A DNA stretch of 64,000 bases from JAWKOK01 sp963765875. Lineage in GTDB: Bacteria > Chloroflexota > Anaerolineae > Caldilineales > Caldilineaceae. A program made the translations under genes and the position numbers. Every line of letters begins with the position of its first letter. Within the stretch, counting starts at the first letter, position 1. This document shows, piece by piece, positions 34,678 through 44,601 of the stretch. Below the pieces are notes generated by a model. It saw only the letters and a program-made list of their open reading frames with translations. It did not search any database and was not told where the DNA came from. The DNA lies in contig CAVXYK010000025.1 of assembly GCA_963765875.1 (NCBI GenBank), positions 186,001 through 250,000 on the forward strand, given 5' to 3'.

Positions 34678-35796
34678 TCAAGCATCCGCGAACCGTGCCA
34701 CCGCATCCATATCCAACTCGATCCCCAAGCCGGGACCGTCTGGGATGGCCAACATGCCATCTGAATCCAAAGACCACCCGTCGATCGTCAACTCGTCGAT
34801 GTAGGGCGAACCGGCGATGTACTCAACCAGATCGGTGCCGACAAAGGCAGAGGAGAGTTGCAGATCGGCGGCCAGCCCGATGGCCGTGTTCCAGCCATGG
34901 GGGATAAAGCGCACGCCATTTTCCTGGGCCATCCAGCCGATGCGCCTTTCCTCACTGATGCCCCCGACCTTGGTGACATCAGGCTGAACGATGTCGAAGG
35001 CACGCGCTTGCAGCCAGGGCTGAAACGATTGGCGCCGTGTCAGCACTTCACCGCCGGCAATCGGCAGTGGCGCCGCATTGCGCAACTGCACAAAGTCGTC
35101 CAGGGCATCGGGGGAGAGCGGTTCTTCGAACCAGGCAACATCATAGTCGGCCAACATGTGAGCCGTGCGCAACGCCCATTTGTAGCCATGGGTCCAGTAG
35201 GCGTCGCTGCCGCCGGCATCGACCATCAAAAGGGCATCAGGACCTACGGCATCGCGGGCAGCGCGTACAATCGCCTCGTCCAGGGCATGGCTCTCTCGAC
35301 CGAACGGTCCCCAACCCATCTTGAAGGCGCCGAATCCATTCTGCTTGATCGAGAGCAGCACATCACGCAGCGGCTCAGGCTGCTCCATGAGCAACGACGC
35401 ATAGGGGCGCACCCGCTCCCGATAGCGTCCACCCAGCAGACGACCGACCGGTTGGCCCGTCGCCTTGCCGAGAATGTCCCAGAGCGCGATATCGATGCCG
35501 CTGATGGTATGGGTGACCGAGCCGCCTCGCCCCAGCCAGAACATGTGCTGGTGCAGCTTCTCACTGACGCGTTCCGGCTCCAGCGCATTCTCGCCCAAGT
35601 AGAGCGACTCAAGTATGCGCAACGAGCTACACGCCAGGCTGTCGTTGGTGAAGACGCTGCCCCATCCGGTAACCCCCTCGTCGGTCTCCACCCGGATCAG
35701 GGTATGGACACAGTCCTCGGGACGAATCTCATTGCTCCAACCGCCTTCGGGCGTGACGCCGCGCAGCCCGATTGCTTCGATGTTGCGGATCTTCAT
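34678..35796 (-). CDS. enolase-superfamily mandelate racemase/muconate cycloisomerase-like enzyme
   Basis: 372 residues. The cap domain starts MKIRNIEAIGLRGV; the barrel has FGAFKMGWGPFGRE (catalytic Lys region), LLMVDAGGSDAYW (first metal Asp), WFEEPLSPD (metal Glu), IAGGEVLTRRQSF (metal Glu), and FDIVQPDVTKVGGISE, with HGWNTAIGLAADLQ at the end. These enzymes abstract a proton next to a carboxylate of sugar acids. It lies 38 bp after the M81 peptidase gene, so the two form an operon, perhaps for use of an unusual acid or peptide. Confidence 0.85.
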   Translation of the reverse strand: MKIRNIEAIGLRGVTPEGGWSNEIRPEDCVHTLIRVETDEGVTGWGSVFTNDSLACSSLRILESLYLGENALEPERVSEKLHQHMFWLGRGGSVTHTISGIDIALWDILGKATGQPVGRLLGGRYRERVRPYASLLMEQPEPLRDVLLSIKQNGFGAFKMGWGPFGRESHALDEAIVRAARDAVGPDALLMVDAGGSDAYWTHGYKWALRTAHMLADYDVAWFEEPLSPDALDDFVQLRNAAPLPIAGGEVLTRRQSFQPWLQARAFDIVQPDVTKVGGISEERRIGWMAQENGVRFIPHGWNTAIGLAADLQLSSAFVGTDLVEYIAGSPYIDELTIDGWSLDSDGMLAIPDGPGLGIELDMDAVARFADA

Positions 35797-35834
35797 TCGT
35801 TTGCTCTCCTGTCATCTCGCCGAGAAAGTCCCCG

Positions 35835-37344
35835 TCAACGCGAAAATGTCTTAGCGACCGGCGTCCAGTTCTCGATTTCCTCCAGCGGAAAGATCGGCCT
35901 CTTGCACGCGCTGTGACCCAAACTATGCAAATTGGCGCTGGTCGAGCCGGGGGCATCCACATTGAAGTTGACCGCGGCCCAGTCATCGAAAAACTGAGGC
36001 TGGCAGTGGGGTGATTTGACCACAACCAACTCGAAGTGTTGCGGATTCTGCCCATGGCTCAGAAAGAGCGAACGGTCGAAGAGCGACACAGCGCGCGTCG
36101 TTGCAACAATGGTGTAGTTGGCGGACTGCAGCACGGCGGTCGGCCCGGCATGCCAAATTGCATTGTTGCTCTCGCTGACAATCTCACCATTGGAGAGCAA
36201 TACGACTTCGGCGTTGATCGAAAGCGGGGTGAATCGTCCCAGATCCATGGCCCCGCCGATGGTCGTTCGAATGCGCTCGCCGACCCCCGCTTCCATTGCC
36301 TGGGCAACCGCGGCAGGGTCGACGATGGGCAATAAGACTCGACCGGCATAGCCATGCGCTCGCAAACGTCGCAGGATGGCATTGGAATCGCCGGATGCGC
36401 CGGAACTGGTGGCGTCAGCGGCATCCGTGAAGATGACGGTCCCCTCTTCTCCCATCCCCAAAGCCCGTTCAATTGCCGTGTCCAGGTCGATCAGCTTGGC
36501 CTGCATACGCGCTCTGTTTGCCCAAAATTGGGTCGCCAGAGAGATGGCTTCTCGCTCAGCCAGAGCCGGCTCATTGTCCGTGACAACCAAGCTGTTGCTG
36601 CGCAGATCGGGCACGTCAGTGAACGGATTGCCAATGAACATGCCTGCGGACAATCCCTTTGGTCCGTTCTCGACCTCCTGGGCATGTCGGACAACTTCGC
36701 CGAAGACGCCTGTCTCGGTGATCAGTTCATTGCCGCGCACCAAGGCTGGAATCGCAACCGTGGCCATCACCGGTCGAACCTCGCCGGCCAGAATACGCAA
36801 CAGCAGAAGCGCTGCCCGCTCGCCGGTCTGATAGAAGTCCACGTGGGGATAGGTGTGGTAGAGCGTCACCACATCGCTGTGCTGCAATATGCGATCCGTG
36901 AGGATGCCGTGCAGATCCATGGAGACAACCAGCGGGATCTCTTCGCCCACGATCTTGCGCGTTTCCTGGAGCAGATAGCCCTCAGGATCGGGCTCATCCT
37001 CAGAAGCCAATGCGCCGTGCAGGGAAAAGTAGACGGCGTCAACAGGCGTAGTCTCCTGAAATGCAGACTGAATAGCGGCGAGGCACTCTTGGGCCATGCG
37101 GCGGAAATCATCAGCGGCCAACGTCCCCGCTGACGTGATGGCACGCGCGACTGTAGGTCGGCAAAACCTCGATATCCAAAGCCTCGTCAAAGACCTGCAA
37201 CGCGCCGCCCATTTCGGTCAGTAGCCCGCGATGGTAGTCGACGATCTGCTCGCCGGTTGTGATGATGAAGTCGTCGTAGTGGCTGAAAACGGGGTTAAAG
37301 GTGGAGACTTCCTGCTTACATTCGGCGACGAGAATCTTCTTCAT
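35835..37344 (-). CDS. M81-family (MlrC-like) metallopeptidase, one frameshift
   Basis: About 503 codons. The N-terminal part (MKKILVAECKQEVSTFNPVF, GEQIVDYHRGL) is in one frame from the ATG at 37344; near 37140 YSRA must continue as ITSAGTLAADDFRRMAQE in another. Motifs: AVYFSLHGALASEDEPDPEG, VVSMDLHGILTDRIL, YHTYPHVDFYQTGERAA with Asp and His zinc-ligand candidates, and the C-terminal NIHSLGH-like segment. MlrC opens or degrades microcystin peptides, but the family is broad and the substrate here is unknown. First gene of a two-gene operon with an enolase-superfamily enzyme. Confidence 0.82.
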
Positions 37345-37401
37345 GTGCTGGCCTTTCCGGGAAAATTTCTGCGGCAGATGATTCCACGCAAAAAGGGATT
37401 C

Positions 37402-37486
37402 GGACACGAATTGTCACGAATTTGCACGAATTCTTCTCTCTGAAGTGATGCCAACGATTCGTGCAAATTCGTGACAATTCGTGTCC
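37402..37486. repeat. perfect 30-bp CACGAATT-word inverted repeat
   Basis: Arms 37402-37431 and 37457-37486 are fully complementary (GGACACGAATTGTCACGAAT onward) around 25 nt, and each arm is itself a run of CACGAATTNG units. It lies between ftsK and the M81 gene, both leftward, so it follows ftsK's stop only in reverse; TTTGCAATGGGGTCATC follows it at 37496. Confidence 0.75.
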
Positions 37487-37536
37487 AGAATAGGTCTTTG
37501 CAATGGGGTCATCTGTGGCGGAGAACCACTCGAACA

Positions 37537-39747
37537 TCACAGAATTTCTTCTTCATCGTACTCATCGGCATCTTCTTCGTCTTTGCTCTTGAGCAGGACC
37601 TGGCGTCCCTGGCCGCCGCCGAGATCCGGACCGACGACGCCCTTCTTCTCCAGGTCCTCCATGAGACGCGCAGCCTTGGGATAGCCGACACGCAGCTTGC
37701 GTTGGAGCATGCTCGTGCTGCACGATTGCATATTGCGCAGGATATCCATGGCCTCGGCGATCATCTCATCTTCTTGATCCATGCGATCCATCAGGCCATT
37801 CCAAGGCGGCACGATAGGTTTCACATTTGGCTCGCTCTTCTTCCAGTAGTTGACGACACGCTCGATCTCATCGTCGCCGACCCAACAGCCCTGCACGCGG
37901 GAGAGCTTGGCCACATCGGGCCGCATGACCAACATGTCACCGCGACCCAACAGCCGTTCGGCCCCTGGCTGATCGAGGATGACGCGGCTATCGATCTGGC
38001 TGGTCACGGCAAAGGCGATGCGGGTGGGGAAATTGGCTTTGATCAGACCGGTCACGACATCGGTGCTGGGTCGCTGGGTGGCAAGGATCAGGTGAATGCC
38101 GGTGGCCCGGGCCATCTGTGCCAAGCGACAGAGTTGACGCTCGATATCCTCAGCCGCCGTCATCATCAGATCGGCCAATTCGTCGACGATCAGCACGATG
38201 TAGGGCAGCGACTCCATCGACTTTCGTCGCCGCGCGATGGCATTGTAGGCGTCGATGTTGCGCACACCGTGCTCGCGGAAAGCCTGGTAGCGGTCATCCA
38301 TCTCGATCAGCATCCAGGTCAACGCGCCCATGACCTGGTCCATATCAGTGATCGTCTTGCTCAGAAGATGGGGGATGCCGTTGTAGCCGGGCAACTCCAC
38401 CATTTTCGGATCAACCATCACAAAGCGCAGGCTTTCAGGCCCGTGTTGCATGAGCAAGGCGTTGATGATGGTGTTGATGCAGACCGACTTGCCGGCCCCG
38501 GTCTGTCCGGCGATGAGCATATGCGGGGCTCGGATCAGATCCATGATGATCGGTTTGCCGGCGGTATCTCGGCCAAGCGGCAAGATCAAGCCCCCATTCA
38601 TCTTACGCATCTCCCGGCTCTCTAAGAGATCGCGTAGGCCGACATCGGTCTTTTCGAGATCGGGGACCTCGATTCCGACATAGGGACGTCCCGGCACGGG
38701 CGCCTCGATGCGCACCGCAGGTGCAGCCAGCGCCAAGGCCAGATCGTCGGCCAATGAGACGATACGATTCACACGTACCTTGCGCCGCTGCCCACCTCGT
38801 TCCAGATAGAGCGGTTCAACGCCGAATTGGGTCACAGTTGGACCGGATTCTACATGCACGACCTTGACTGGAACATTGAAGTCATCCAAGGTTGACTCGA
38901 TGAGTTCTTCCTGCGCGCTGACATCAATGTTGCTGTATTCGCCCGAATCCGGAGAGAGCAGATCCATGGGTGGCAGGTGCTCTGCGCTGCGCAATGGCCT
39001 GGGCGCGGCTTGTTTCTTCTTGGTCTTTGTCGGCAGCGGGGTCTTGCCCTTCTTCCCGGCCGGCCTGGTTCGGCGTTTCTTCGTCTGCACCGGCACGTCG
39101 GCTGCGCGCTCAGTGGCGGGAACGAAACTCGCAGTGCTCTGCACCGGCAGCATGGAGTCCGGCGGAGAGTCTGGATGAGGTTGCCCCTTGGGCAGGGCAT
39201 CGATCAGCGCCGACCAAAGGACGGGCACGACCGGCACAAGCCTGCCTGCATAGTGGACGCCGTAGATTGCCGGCGTGTATCGAATCAGTAGAAAGATGCC
39301 CATGAGCGTCAACGCGAGCAACAGGATAAACGCGGGCCACCACCCAAGGCTGGCAGCCAGCAGGTTACCGATTGCCCAGCCGAAGACACCACCGTCAAGA
39401 CCATCAGAGTGCGCAATCCAGTCGACCGTATCGTTGTTTAACAGAAAGGTCATCCCCAGGGCACAGATGAGTACCAACTCAGCGCCGACAAGGGCCTCTG
39501 CGCTCCAGTAACCAGCGTAGCGGCGCAGCATCATCACTGTGCCCAATACAATCAACGTCGCAGCAAATGGGAATGCCGCCCAGCCGAGCATGGCCCTTAG
39601 CCATGGCTCGTCGCTGCGCAAACTCAACAGCGCTAGAACGCCAAAAATGAGTATGACAAGTCCAACAATTTCAATACTGAACGAGTCGCGCAGTTCCTGG
39701 ACCATGTCAGTCCAGTCGGGAGAGTCGGATCGGGTTCGTTTAGCCAT
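37537..39747 (-). CDS. ftsK: DNA translocase FtsK/SpoIIIE
   Basis: 736 residues. Four or five membrane helices lie in residues about 25-180. A linker rich in Lys, Arg and Pro (VQTKKRRTRPAGKKGKT) leads to the alpha domain and the motor: LPLGRDTAGKP, LIAGQTGAGKSVCINTI (Walker A), MVDPKMVELPGYNGIPHLL, YIVLIVDELADLMM (Walker B) and HLILATQRPSTDVVTG. The C-terminal winged-helix gamma domain (SCSTSMLQRKLRVGYPKAAR) reads KOPS-type sites. It pumps chromosome DNA across the division septum. An acidic tail ends the protein. Confidence 0.95.
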   Translation of the reverse strand: MAKRTRSDSPDWTDMVQELRDSFSIEIVGLVILIFGVLALLSLRSDEPWLRAMLGWAAFPFAATLIVLGTVMMLRRYAGYWSAEALVGAELVLICALGMTFLLNNDTVDWIAHSDGLDGGVFGWAIGNLLAASLGWWPAFILLLALTLMGIFLLIRYTPAIYGVHYAGRLVPVVPVLWSALIDALPKGQPHPDSPPDSMLPVQSTASFVPATERAADVPVQTKKRRTRPAGKKGKTPLPTKTKKKQAAPRPLRSAEHLPPMDLLSPDSGEYSNIDVSAQEELIESTLDDFNVPVKVVHVESGPTVTQFGVEPLYLERGGQRRKVRVNRIVSLADDLALALAAPAVRIEAPVPGRPYVGIEVPDLEKTDVGLRDLLESREMRKMNGGLILPLGRDTAGKPIIMDLIRAPHMLIAGQTGAGKSVCINTIINALLMQHGPESLRFVMVDPKMVELPGYNGIPHLLSKTITDMDQVMGALTWMLIEMDDRYQAFREHGVRNIDAYNAIARRRKSMESLPYIVLIVDELADLMMTAAEDIERQLCRLAQMARATGIHLILATQRPSTDVVTGLIKANFPTRIAFAVTSQIDSRVILDQPGAERLLGRGDMLVMRPDVAKLSRVQGCWVGDDEIERVVNYWKKSEPNVKPIVPPWNGLMDRMDQEDEMIAEAMDILRNMQSCSTSMLQRKLRVGYPKAARLMEDLEKKGVVGPDLGGGQGRQVLLKSKDEEDADEYDEEEIL

Positions 39748-39893
39748 AGACAGTGGGTTTCAGGGTAGTTGATCAGAGTTGGCTTTGATAGAGTTGTTCG
39801 AGATTTAGCTCGTTGACCCATCTGCAGCAGTTTCGCAACTTACCGTGCACTTCGATCGCTCTTTACTAGCAGCACGTCTCTCGGTGATCAGCG

Positions 39894-41951
39894 TCATTGG
39901 CGTCTTGCGCAATCAGCCGAAAGCACAAGGTCATTCGGTTCAGAATTGATCGCCAGCGTGTCGGCGTCGCCGTTTGCGCCGCCATCCTTGATGTCGCCCG
40001 TGTTTCGCTCAATGGCATTGTCCTGCTCCATCTCGGAAAGCACTCTTGCGACCTGACCGATGGCAATACGCTGTTTTCGATAGAGATCACTTTCACTCAT
40101 TGCCAGTCGATCGGCAATCTCGCGCACCTTGCGGCCTTGAATAAAACGCATCTCAAGAATGTTATAAAGCAGCCATTCCGGCGCGCTCAGGTTGGGCTTC
40201 CCATCAGGGCGCAGACGCTCAACTGCATTGCCCAGCACCAGGCGCAGCGCCTTAGTCGGATCATCCTCGGCATTCTCCAGCGTTTCATTGACCAGGCGCA
40301 ACTGCACCAGCGGGCTACGGGTCAACTTCGGTCCACCCCAATAATGGCTCAGCGCATCCTTCACCCATGCCTCAAACTCGGGGCTGTGGATCGGGCTTGG
40401 ATTGAGCAGCGCATCAGTCGGCGTTTCGTCACTGTCCACGCCGGTGTAGGGGACGATTCCACGCAGCTGTTGAATGCGATCAATGTCAGGGATGATACGT
40501 CGCAGTGAAGCGAAGACCCCCTGCTGCAGACGACGATCCGAGAGTGCGCGTGCGATACGATCGATCATGGTCTCCAACGCGTCCGTCTCGTCCTGGGCCA
40601 ATATGGGCGTCTTGGTTCGCGCCCTGACGCCCAGCATGCCGAGCAGGCGCCGCTCATCTGCACTCGCAGCAGGTTCAAGCAATGGCCAGATCCAAAAATC
40701 TTCATGGTAGACGGGCTGCCAAGGATCGGACTGACGCAGCGCTTGATTTAGGGCGTTCGTCCAGCCTGACGACTCCTTGACCTCATCGCGGACATCCTCG
40801 GAGCCGACGACCGCCTCGAGAATCAGATCGGGGCCGACGACGGCAGCCACGAATCCGGACGGGACCTGAAGCAATTCGCAGAGTGCAGCCACGCTGTTCT
40901 GCAGAAACTGGCGCACATCCGTGGTGGCCAGCAGCCGGCGATCCAACTCACGCAGCCATGCGATCTCTGTGCGGTCCTCACGATAGACCAAGCGGTCCAC
41001 AAATGTCTTGGTCATGCTGAGTAGAAGCTGACTACAGACGATGACAGCGGTGATGACGCTGTAGAGGGCGACATCGGGCGGCAACCGGAAAATCTGTTCC
41101 ACGGTCGGCACAGTCTGGACGGCCAAGATCACTAGAATGGCGACAACGGGACCGCGCATGAAGAAACGAATAAGCCGATAACGCACAACTCGGTCGGGCG
41201 TAAGCACGCCGAAATAGGCCACCGTATAGCTCATCAGAATGAGCATGCCCGCCACAGCAATGTTGACCAGCAGGGACAACATTAGAATCCAGACGCTGGC
41301 ACTGGCACCGGCGTCGACGCTGAACCGACTCAGCGTGATCAGATAGGGAAACGCGCCCAGCCCTGGCCCGACGAAGCCGATCAGAATATAACTCATGCGC
41401 CGCCGGCTGACCTCGGTGATACAGCGTTGCCGGGCCTTCCAGACATTACGAAACGCCAGTAGCGATGTCAAGGAAAAGAAGACGACAAAGAACCAGAAAT
41501 GGGGCCCGGCCTCTAGATAGCTCAATGGCGGCATATAGACCAGGTCGCCTACGATCTGGCCGCCCACCACTGCGCTTAGCGCGCTCAAGACCGACAAAAT
41601 GAGTGCGGCCAGTCCCGCCCAGCGACGTAGCCTGAGGCGATAGTTGGTTGTGCGCAACACGGCCAACGAGAAGAGATAATATGCGGCCGGCAACATGGCA
41701 ATGCCCAGCCATTGGAAGCGGAGCCAGCGATCGGCAGACTCTGCGCTGATCTCCCTGCTCAATGCAACGTCACCGGCATAGGTGACCATGACGCAGGCCA
41801 ACAAAAGCGCGAATGCGCGTGCAACCCATGACCTGAAATTATAGACAAAGGCATATGCCAACAACGAAAAGGCAAGAATCACCAAAATCGACGCCATGGC
41901 CTTGTTGGCGAAGACCAGCAAATCGGTGATGCTCAATGCGAGCTCATTCAT
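39894..41951 (-). CDS. multi-helix membrane protein with GAF-like and HTH parts
   Basis: 685 residues. About nine hydrophobic helices fill residues 10-320, like the 7TM input modules of histidine kinases. A GAF-like region follows (residues about 335-490, LLATTDVRQFLQNSVAALCE). No kinase H-box or ATP site is seen. The C-terminal part (ILEMRFIQGRKVREIADRLA, MSESDLYRKQRIAIGQVARV) looks like a sigma-70 region 4 or LuxR-type helix-turn-helix. This suggests a membrane-bound one-component regulator. It directly follows the 41952-42761 gene (TAA-ATG). It is not a family I can name. Confidence 0.55.
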   Translation of the reverse strand: MNELALSITDLLVFANKAMASILVILAFSLLAYAFVYNFRSWVARAFALLLACVMVTYAGDVALSREISAESADRWLRFQWLGIAMLPAAYYLFSLAVLRTTNYRLRLRRWAGLAALILSVLSALSAVVGGQIVGDLVYMPPLSYLEAGPHFWFFVVFFSLTSLLAFRNVWKARQRCITEVSRRRMSYILIGFVGPGLGAFPYLITLSRFSVDAGASASVWILMLSLLVNIAVAGMLILMSYTVAYFGVLTPDRVVRYRLIRFFMRGPVVAILVILAVQTVPTVEQIFRLPPDVALYSVITAVIVCSQLLLSMTKTFVDRLVYREDRTEIAWLRELDRRLLATTDVRQFLQNSVAALCELLQVPSGFVAAVVGPDLILEAVVGSEDVRDEVKESSGWTNALNQALRQSDPWQPVYHEDFWIWPLLEPAASADERRLLGMLGVRARTKTPILAQDETDALETMIDRIARALSDRRLQQGVFASLRRIIPDIDRIQQLRGIVPYTGVDSDETPTDALLNPSPIHSPEFEAWVKDALSHYWGGPKLTRSPLVQLRLVNETLENAEDDPTKALRLVLGNAVERLRPDGKPNLSAPEWLLYNILEMRFIQGRKVREIADRLAMSESDLYRKQRIAIGQVARVLSEMEQDNAIERNTGDIKDGGANGDADTLAINSEPNDLVLSADCARRQ

Positions 41952-42761
41952 TTAGCCAACCCAATCGACCTGTTCATCCACCACAACCCACATTTTGCGC
42001 CGTTTGATCAGGTGCAATCGAAAACCGCCGCCAACAGTCGGCGAGCGACGAATATGAACTTGGATCTCCGCATCCTGCAAGGTACGAAACTCCACCGGAT
42101 CCAGTTCAACCAATGGACCTACTGGCGTCGGCGCGGGTTCATCCGGCAACAGCCAGAGGGACTCGCCGTCAAACCCGAGATCACCCTGGACCTCTGCCGG
42201 ATGAACCCGCACACGCAATGTCGCCGGGTTGTCGTTGGCATCCGGATCCAGGTAGCAGAGCACGCCCAGTTTATGAATCAGCGCCGTACGTCGGATACGC
42301 AGCGTATCCGGCTCGTGGCTGTCCTCACTGCGATAATACCTTGCCAGGGCATAGGTCGGGCCGAATGCATTTTGCTTGCTCAGAAGATAGAGCAGTTGCT
42401 CGCGCACCGCACCCCACCGATAGCGCCACTCATTCGTCGGCACTTGATCGCCGTACTCCAGCAACTCCAATGTGGCCTCGGCCCCCAGGCGGCTGACGAT
42501 CGACAACGGCGGCAACTGGGTCGGATCTTGCTTCAATTTGGCCAGCGTCACATCGGGCGACGACTCGACCTCTTCCGTCTGCAAGTAGGACTGCCGGGTG
42601 CTCAGACTAAAAAAGACGCCGAGTACCACGGCGCCGGCCAGCAAGAAGACCAAAGTCCAGGCAACCGGATCCATCGATTGAATAATACGATCAACCGATG
42701 GAAACTGATTCGGATTGAAACTCTCCAAGAACTGTTGAAGCGTGTCCTGAAACTCTTCCAT
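41952..42761 (-). CDS. membrane-anchored hypothetical protein
   Basis: 269 residues with one membrane helix at about 33-52 (AWTLVFLLAGAVVLGVFFSL) and a cytoplasmic or exported soluble part of about 210 residues. I recognise no family. VRVHPAEVQGDLGFDGESLW and VQVHIRRSPTV-like stretches suggest a beta domain near the C-terminus. Its stop directly touches the ATG of the membrane regulator, so the two are coupled and may act together. Confidence 0.55.
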   Translation of the reverse strand: MEEFQDTLQQFLESFNPNQFPSVDRIIQSMDPVAWTLVFLLAGAVVLGVFFSLSTRQSYLQTEEVESSPDVTLAKLKQDPTQLPPLSIVSRLGAEATLELLEYGDQVPTNEWRYRWGAVREQLLYLLSKQNAFGPTYALARYYRSEDSHEPDTLRIRRTALIHKLGVLCYLDPDANDNPATLRVRVHPAEVQGDLGFDGESLWLLPDEPAPTPVGPLVELDPVEFRTLQDAEIQVHIRRSPTVGGGFRLHLIKRRKMWVVVDEQVDWVG

Positions 42762-42933
42762 GCTCGATTCACTATCTCTTCATGCTCTGTTCTTCATGCC
42801 GTGACGGATCCAAGTGACAAGGGTGAAACACCCCAGGCTCGGCGTCAGACACCTGTTCGCATTCTACCATAGTTTGAGCGCACGTTCCTAGAGATTCGCG
42901 GCCTTAGGGTGCAATTCATATTCGGGGCAAGAA

Positions 42934-42996
42934 CGTGCCGGGGACGGTCCGGAGGGTGTTTGCATAGCCAGGTCAGATTGGACTGTCCCCGACACG
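42934..42996. repeat. GTGCCGGGGACG inverted repeat
   Basis: Arms 42934-42950 and 42980-42996 (CGTGCCGGGGACGGTCC against its complement, two mismatches) around 29 nt. It shares words with 24696-24756. It is in the divergent gap (42762-43120) that holds no gene. Confidence 0.6.
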
Positions 42997-43042
42997 TAGC
43001 AACCGCCCAGCGCCTCCAATACACCTGGTCCGGGGCAGTCGC

Positions 43043-43072
43043 TTGTCACCCATGACCGAAGGAGCGTATAAT
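43043..43072 (+). promoter_or_regulatory. promoter of the fasciclin lipoprotein gene
   Basis: TTGTCA at 43043-43048, an 18-bp spacer and TATAAT at 43067-43072; predicted start near 43079, leader about 42 nt with AAGGAGG before the ATG. Confidence 0.6.
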
Positions 43073-43120
43073 CAAAGCAGTTCGCTGCAATTTGGATCTG
43101 TTTTACCAAGGAGGCTGGAT

Positions 43121-43711
43121 ATGAAACGCTCTACGCCAATTTTCGCCGCACTTGTCGTGTTGCTGCTATTGCTGGCCGCCTGCCGCGAGACACCCACACC
43201 AGAGCCGCCTACGCCCAATCCGCCCACAGCGACAACAATCCCTGTAACCGATACGCCTGTCGCAGAAGTGGAAACACCGACACCGACGCCGGCCCCGGCC
43301 GACGCCGCCAATATCGTTGAGCGCGTAGCGACGATGGACAATCTGTCAACGCTCTCTCAGGCCATCGTCGAAGCCGACCTGGTCGAGAAGCTGAGCAGCG
43401 ATGGTCCGTACACGCTCTTTGCGCCCACAAATGCGGCGTTTGATGCGCTCGATTCCCAGGTCGCAGAGGACGCCGATCTCCTCTTCGATCTGCTGCTCTA
43501 CCATGTGGTCGAGGGAGCGCTCACGGCCGGGGAAATTGCGGAGATGGGGACAGCGACATCCCTTCTGGGCGACGAACTGACCTTCTCAACGGAGGGTGAG
43601 GCACTGACCATCAATGGTACGGGCGTTATTTCAGCAGAGATCGAAACGCCCAATGGCGTCATCCACGTGATCGACAGCGCGCTGATCCCGCCGACGTTGC
43701 GTATGGACTAA
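43121..43711 (+). CDS. fasciclin-domain lipoprotein
   Basis: 196 residues. The signal ends in a lipobox (LLLLLAAC, Cys near residue 21), then a Pro/Thr-rich linker (TPEPPTPNPPTATT) to about residue 60, and one FAS1 domain: LSTLSQAIVEADLVEKLSSD, YTLFAPTNAAFDAL, LLYHVVEGALTAGEI, NGVIHVIDSALIPP. FAS1 proteins mediate adhesion at the cell surface. AAGGAGG lies 6 nt before the ATG. The gene stands alone with its own promoter. Confidence 0.9.
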   Translation: MKRSTPIFAALVVLLLLLAACRETPTPEPPTPNPPTATTIPVTDTPVAEVETPTPTPAPADAANIVERVATMDNLSTLSQAIVEADLVEKLSSDGPYTLFAPTNAAFDALDSQVAEDADLLFDLLLYHVVEGALTAGEIAEMGTATSLLGDELTFSTEGEALTINGTGVISAEIETPNGVIHVIDSALIPPTLRMD

Positions 43712-43772
43712 GCAGCGTCATCAACGACAAGACTGACCGCAAGACAAACAGAGAGCAAGGACAAAACGACCT

Positions 43773-44600
43773 GTGACGGACGAGACCTTTTTCGAATTTG
43801 TGCCGGGCATCGGTTCCGGCCCAAAACGGCCTGCCGATTGGTACGGCATCGCCGATCTGCCGTTGACAATTCTGATCGGCGTAACCGGCGTCGGCAAATC
43901 GACTACGCTCGATGCCCTGGCAGAGATCTTCGAGTTCACCCTACTGCCCAATCGGCGCACGCTTACCGACCATATGATTATCGCGCCCATGCAGTTCGCA
44001 GCCGGCGAGCCGGTATCCCCGGTCACCGACCGTACCCAACGCTTCGACTACACACGACGCTATCGGGAGGCGAACCCCGGCGGCATGGCCCACGCCCTGA
44101 CAGGGCTCTCCATCGATCCGGAGAAACATCCCGGCCTGATCCTTTTCGATGGCCTGCGCGGGGTCAACGAAGTCAAGTATGCTATCGAAGTGCTGCCTCT
44201 GGCTCGCTTTGTCGTACTGATTACACCGGACGTGGTGCGTGTGCAACGGCTGCTCGGACGCAACGACGCCTTCGATCAGATCGAGCTTGGGCCGACCGGC
44301 GAAGGAATATCCGAGGGTGAACTGACGAGTTTTGCCGATCTGGGACTGGCCGAAGCAAGCAAGGTCTTCAGCTCAGCAGAGGAATCACGGCTCTTGGCCT
44401 TGGTGAATCAACAGGGTGTGGCCGCCGATGACCTGACTGCCAAGCTACGCATCATAATCGAGGAACGGCGCAACTACGATCCAGCGGCGACGCGTGCGGC
44501 TGTGGCAGAGCTTGCCCCCTTCCGTTCTGTGGAAGTTGACACGGCCCTAAGATCGCCGGAGGAAGCGGCAATTCGGATCAGCGAGAAGCTGGATATTTAG
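43773..44600 (+). CDS. P-loop ATPase of unknown role
   Basis: 275 residues from a GTG start. LPLTILIGVTGVGKSTTLDAL near residue 35 is a Walker A; LILFDGLRGVNEVKYAIE and ARFVVLITPDVVRVQRLLG look like Walker B and nucleotide-base contacts of a kinase-like fold. I recognise no family. The next gene, a dipeptide-epimerase-like enzyme, starts one base after the stop, so the two form a tight operon. Confidence 0.6.
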   Translation: MTDETFFEFVPGIGSGPKRPADWYGIADLPLTILIGVTGVGKSTTLDALAEIFEFTLLPNRRTLTDHMIIAPMQFAAGEPVSPVTDRTQRFDYTRRYREANPGGMAHALTGLSIDPEKHPGLILFDGLRGVNEVKYAIEVLPLARFVVLITPDVVRVQRLLGRNDAFDQIELGPTGEGISEGELTSFADLGLAEASKVFSSAEESRLLALVNQQGVAADDLTAKLRIIIEERRNYDPAATRAAVAELAPFRSVEVDTALRSPEEAAIRISEKLDI

Positions 44601-44601
44601 G

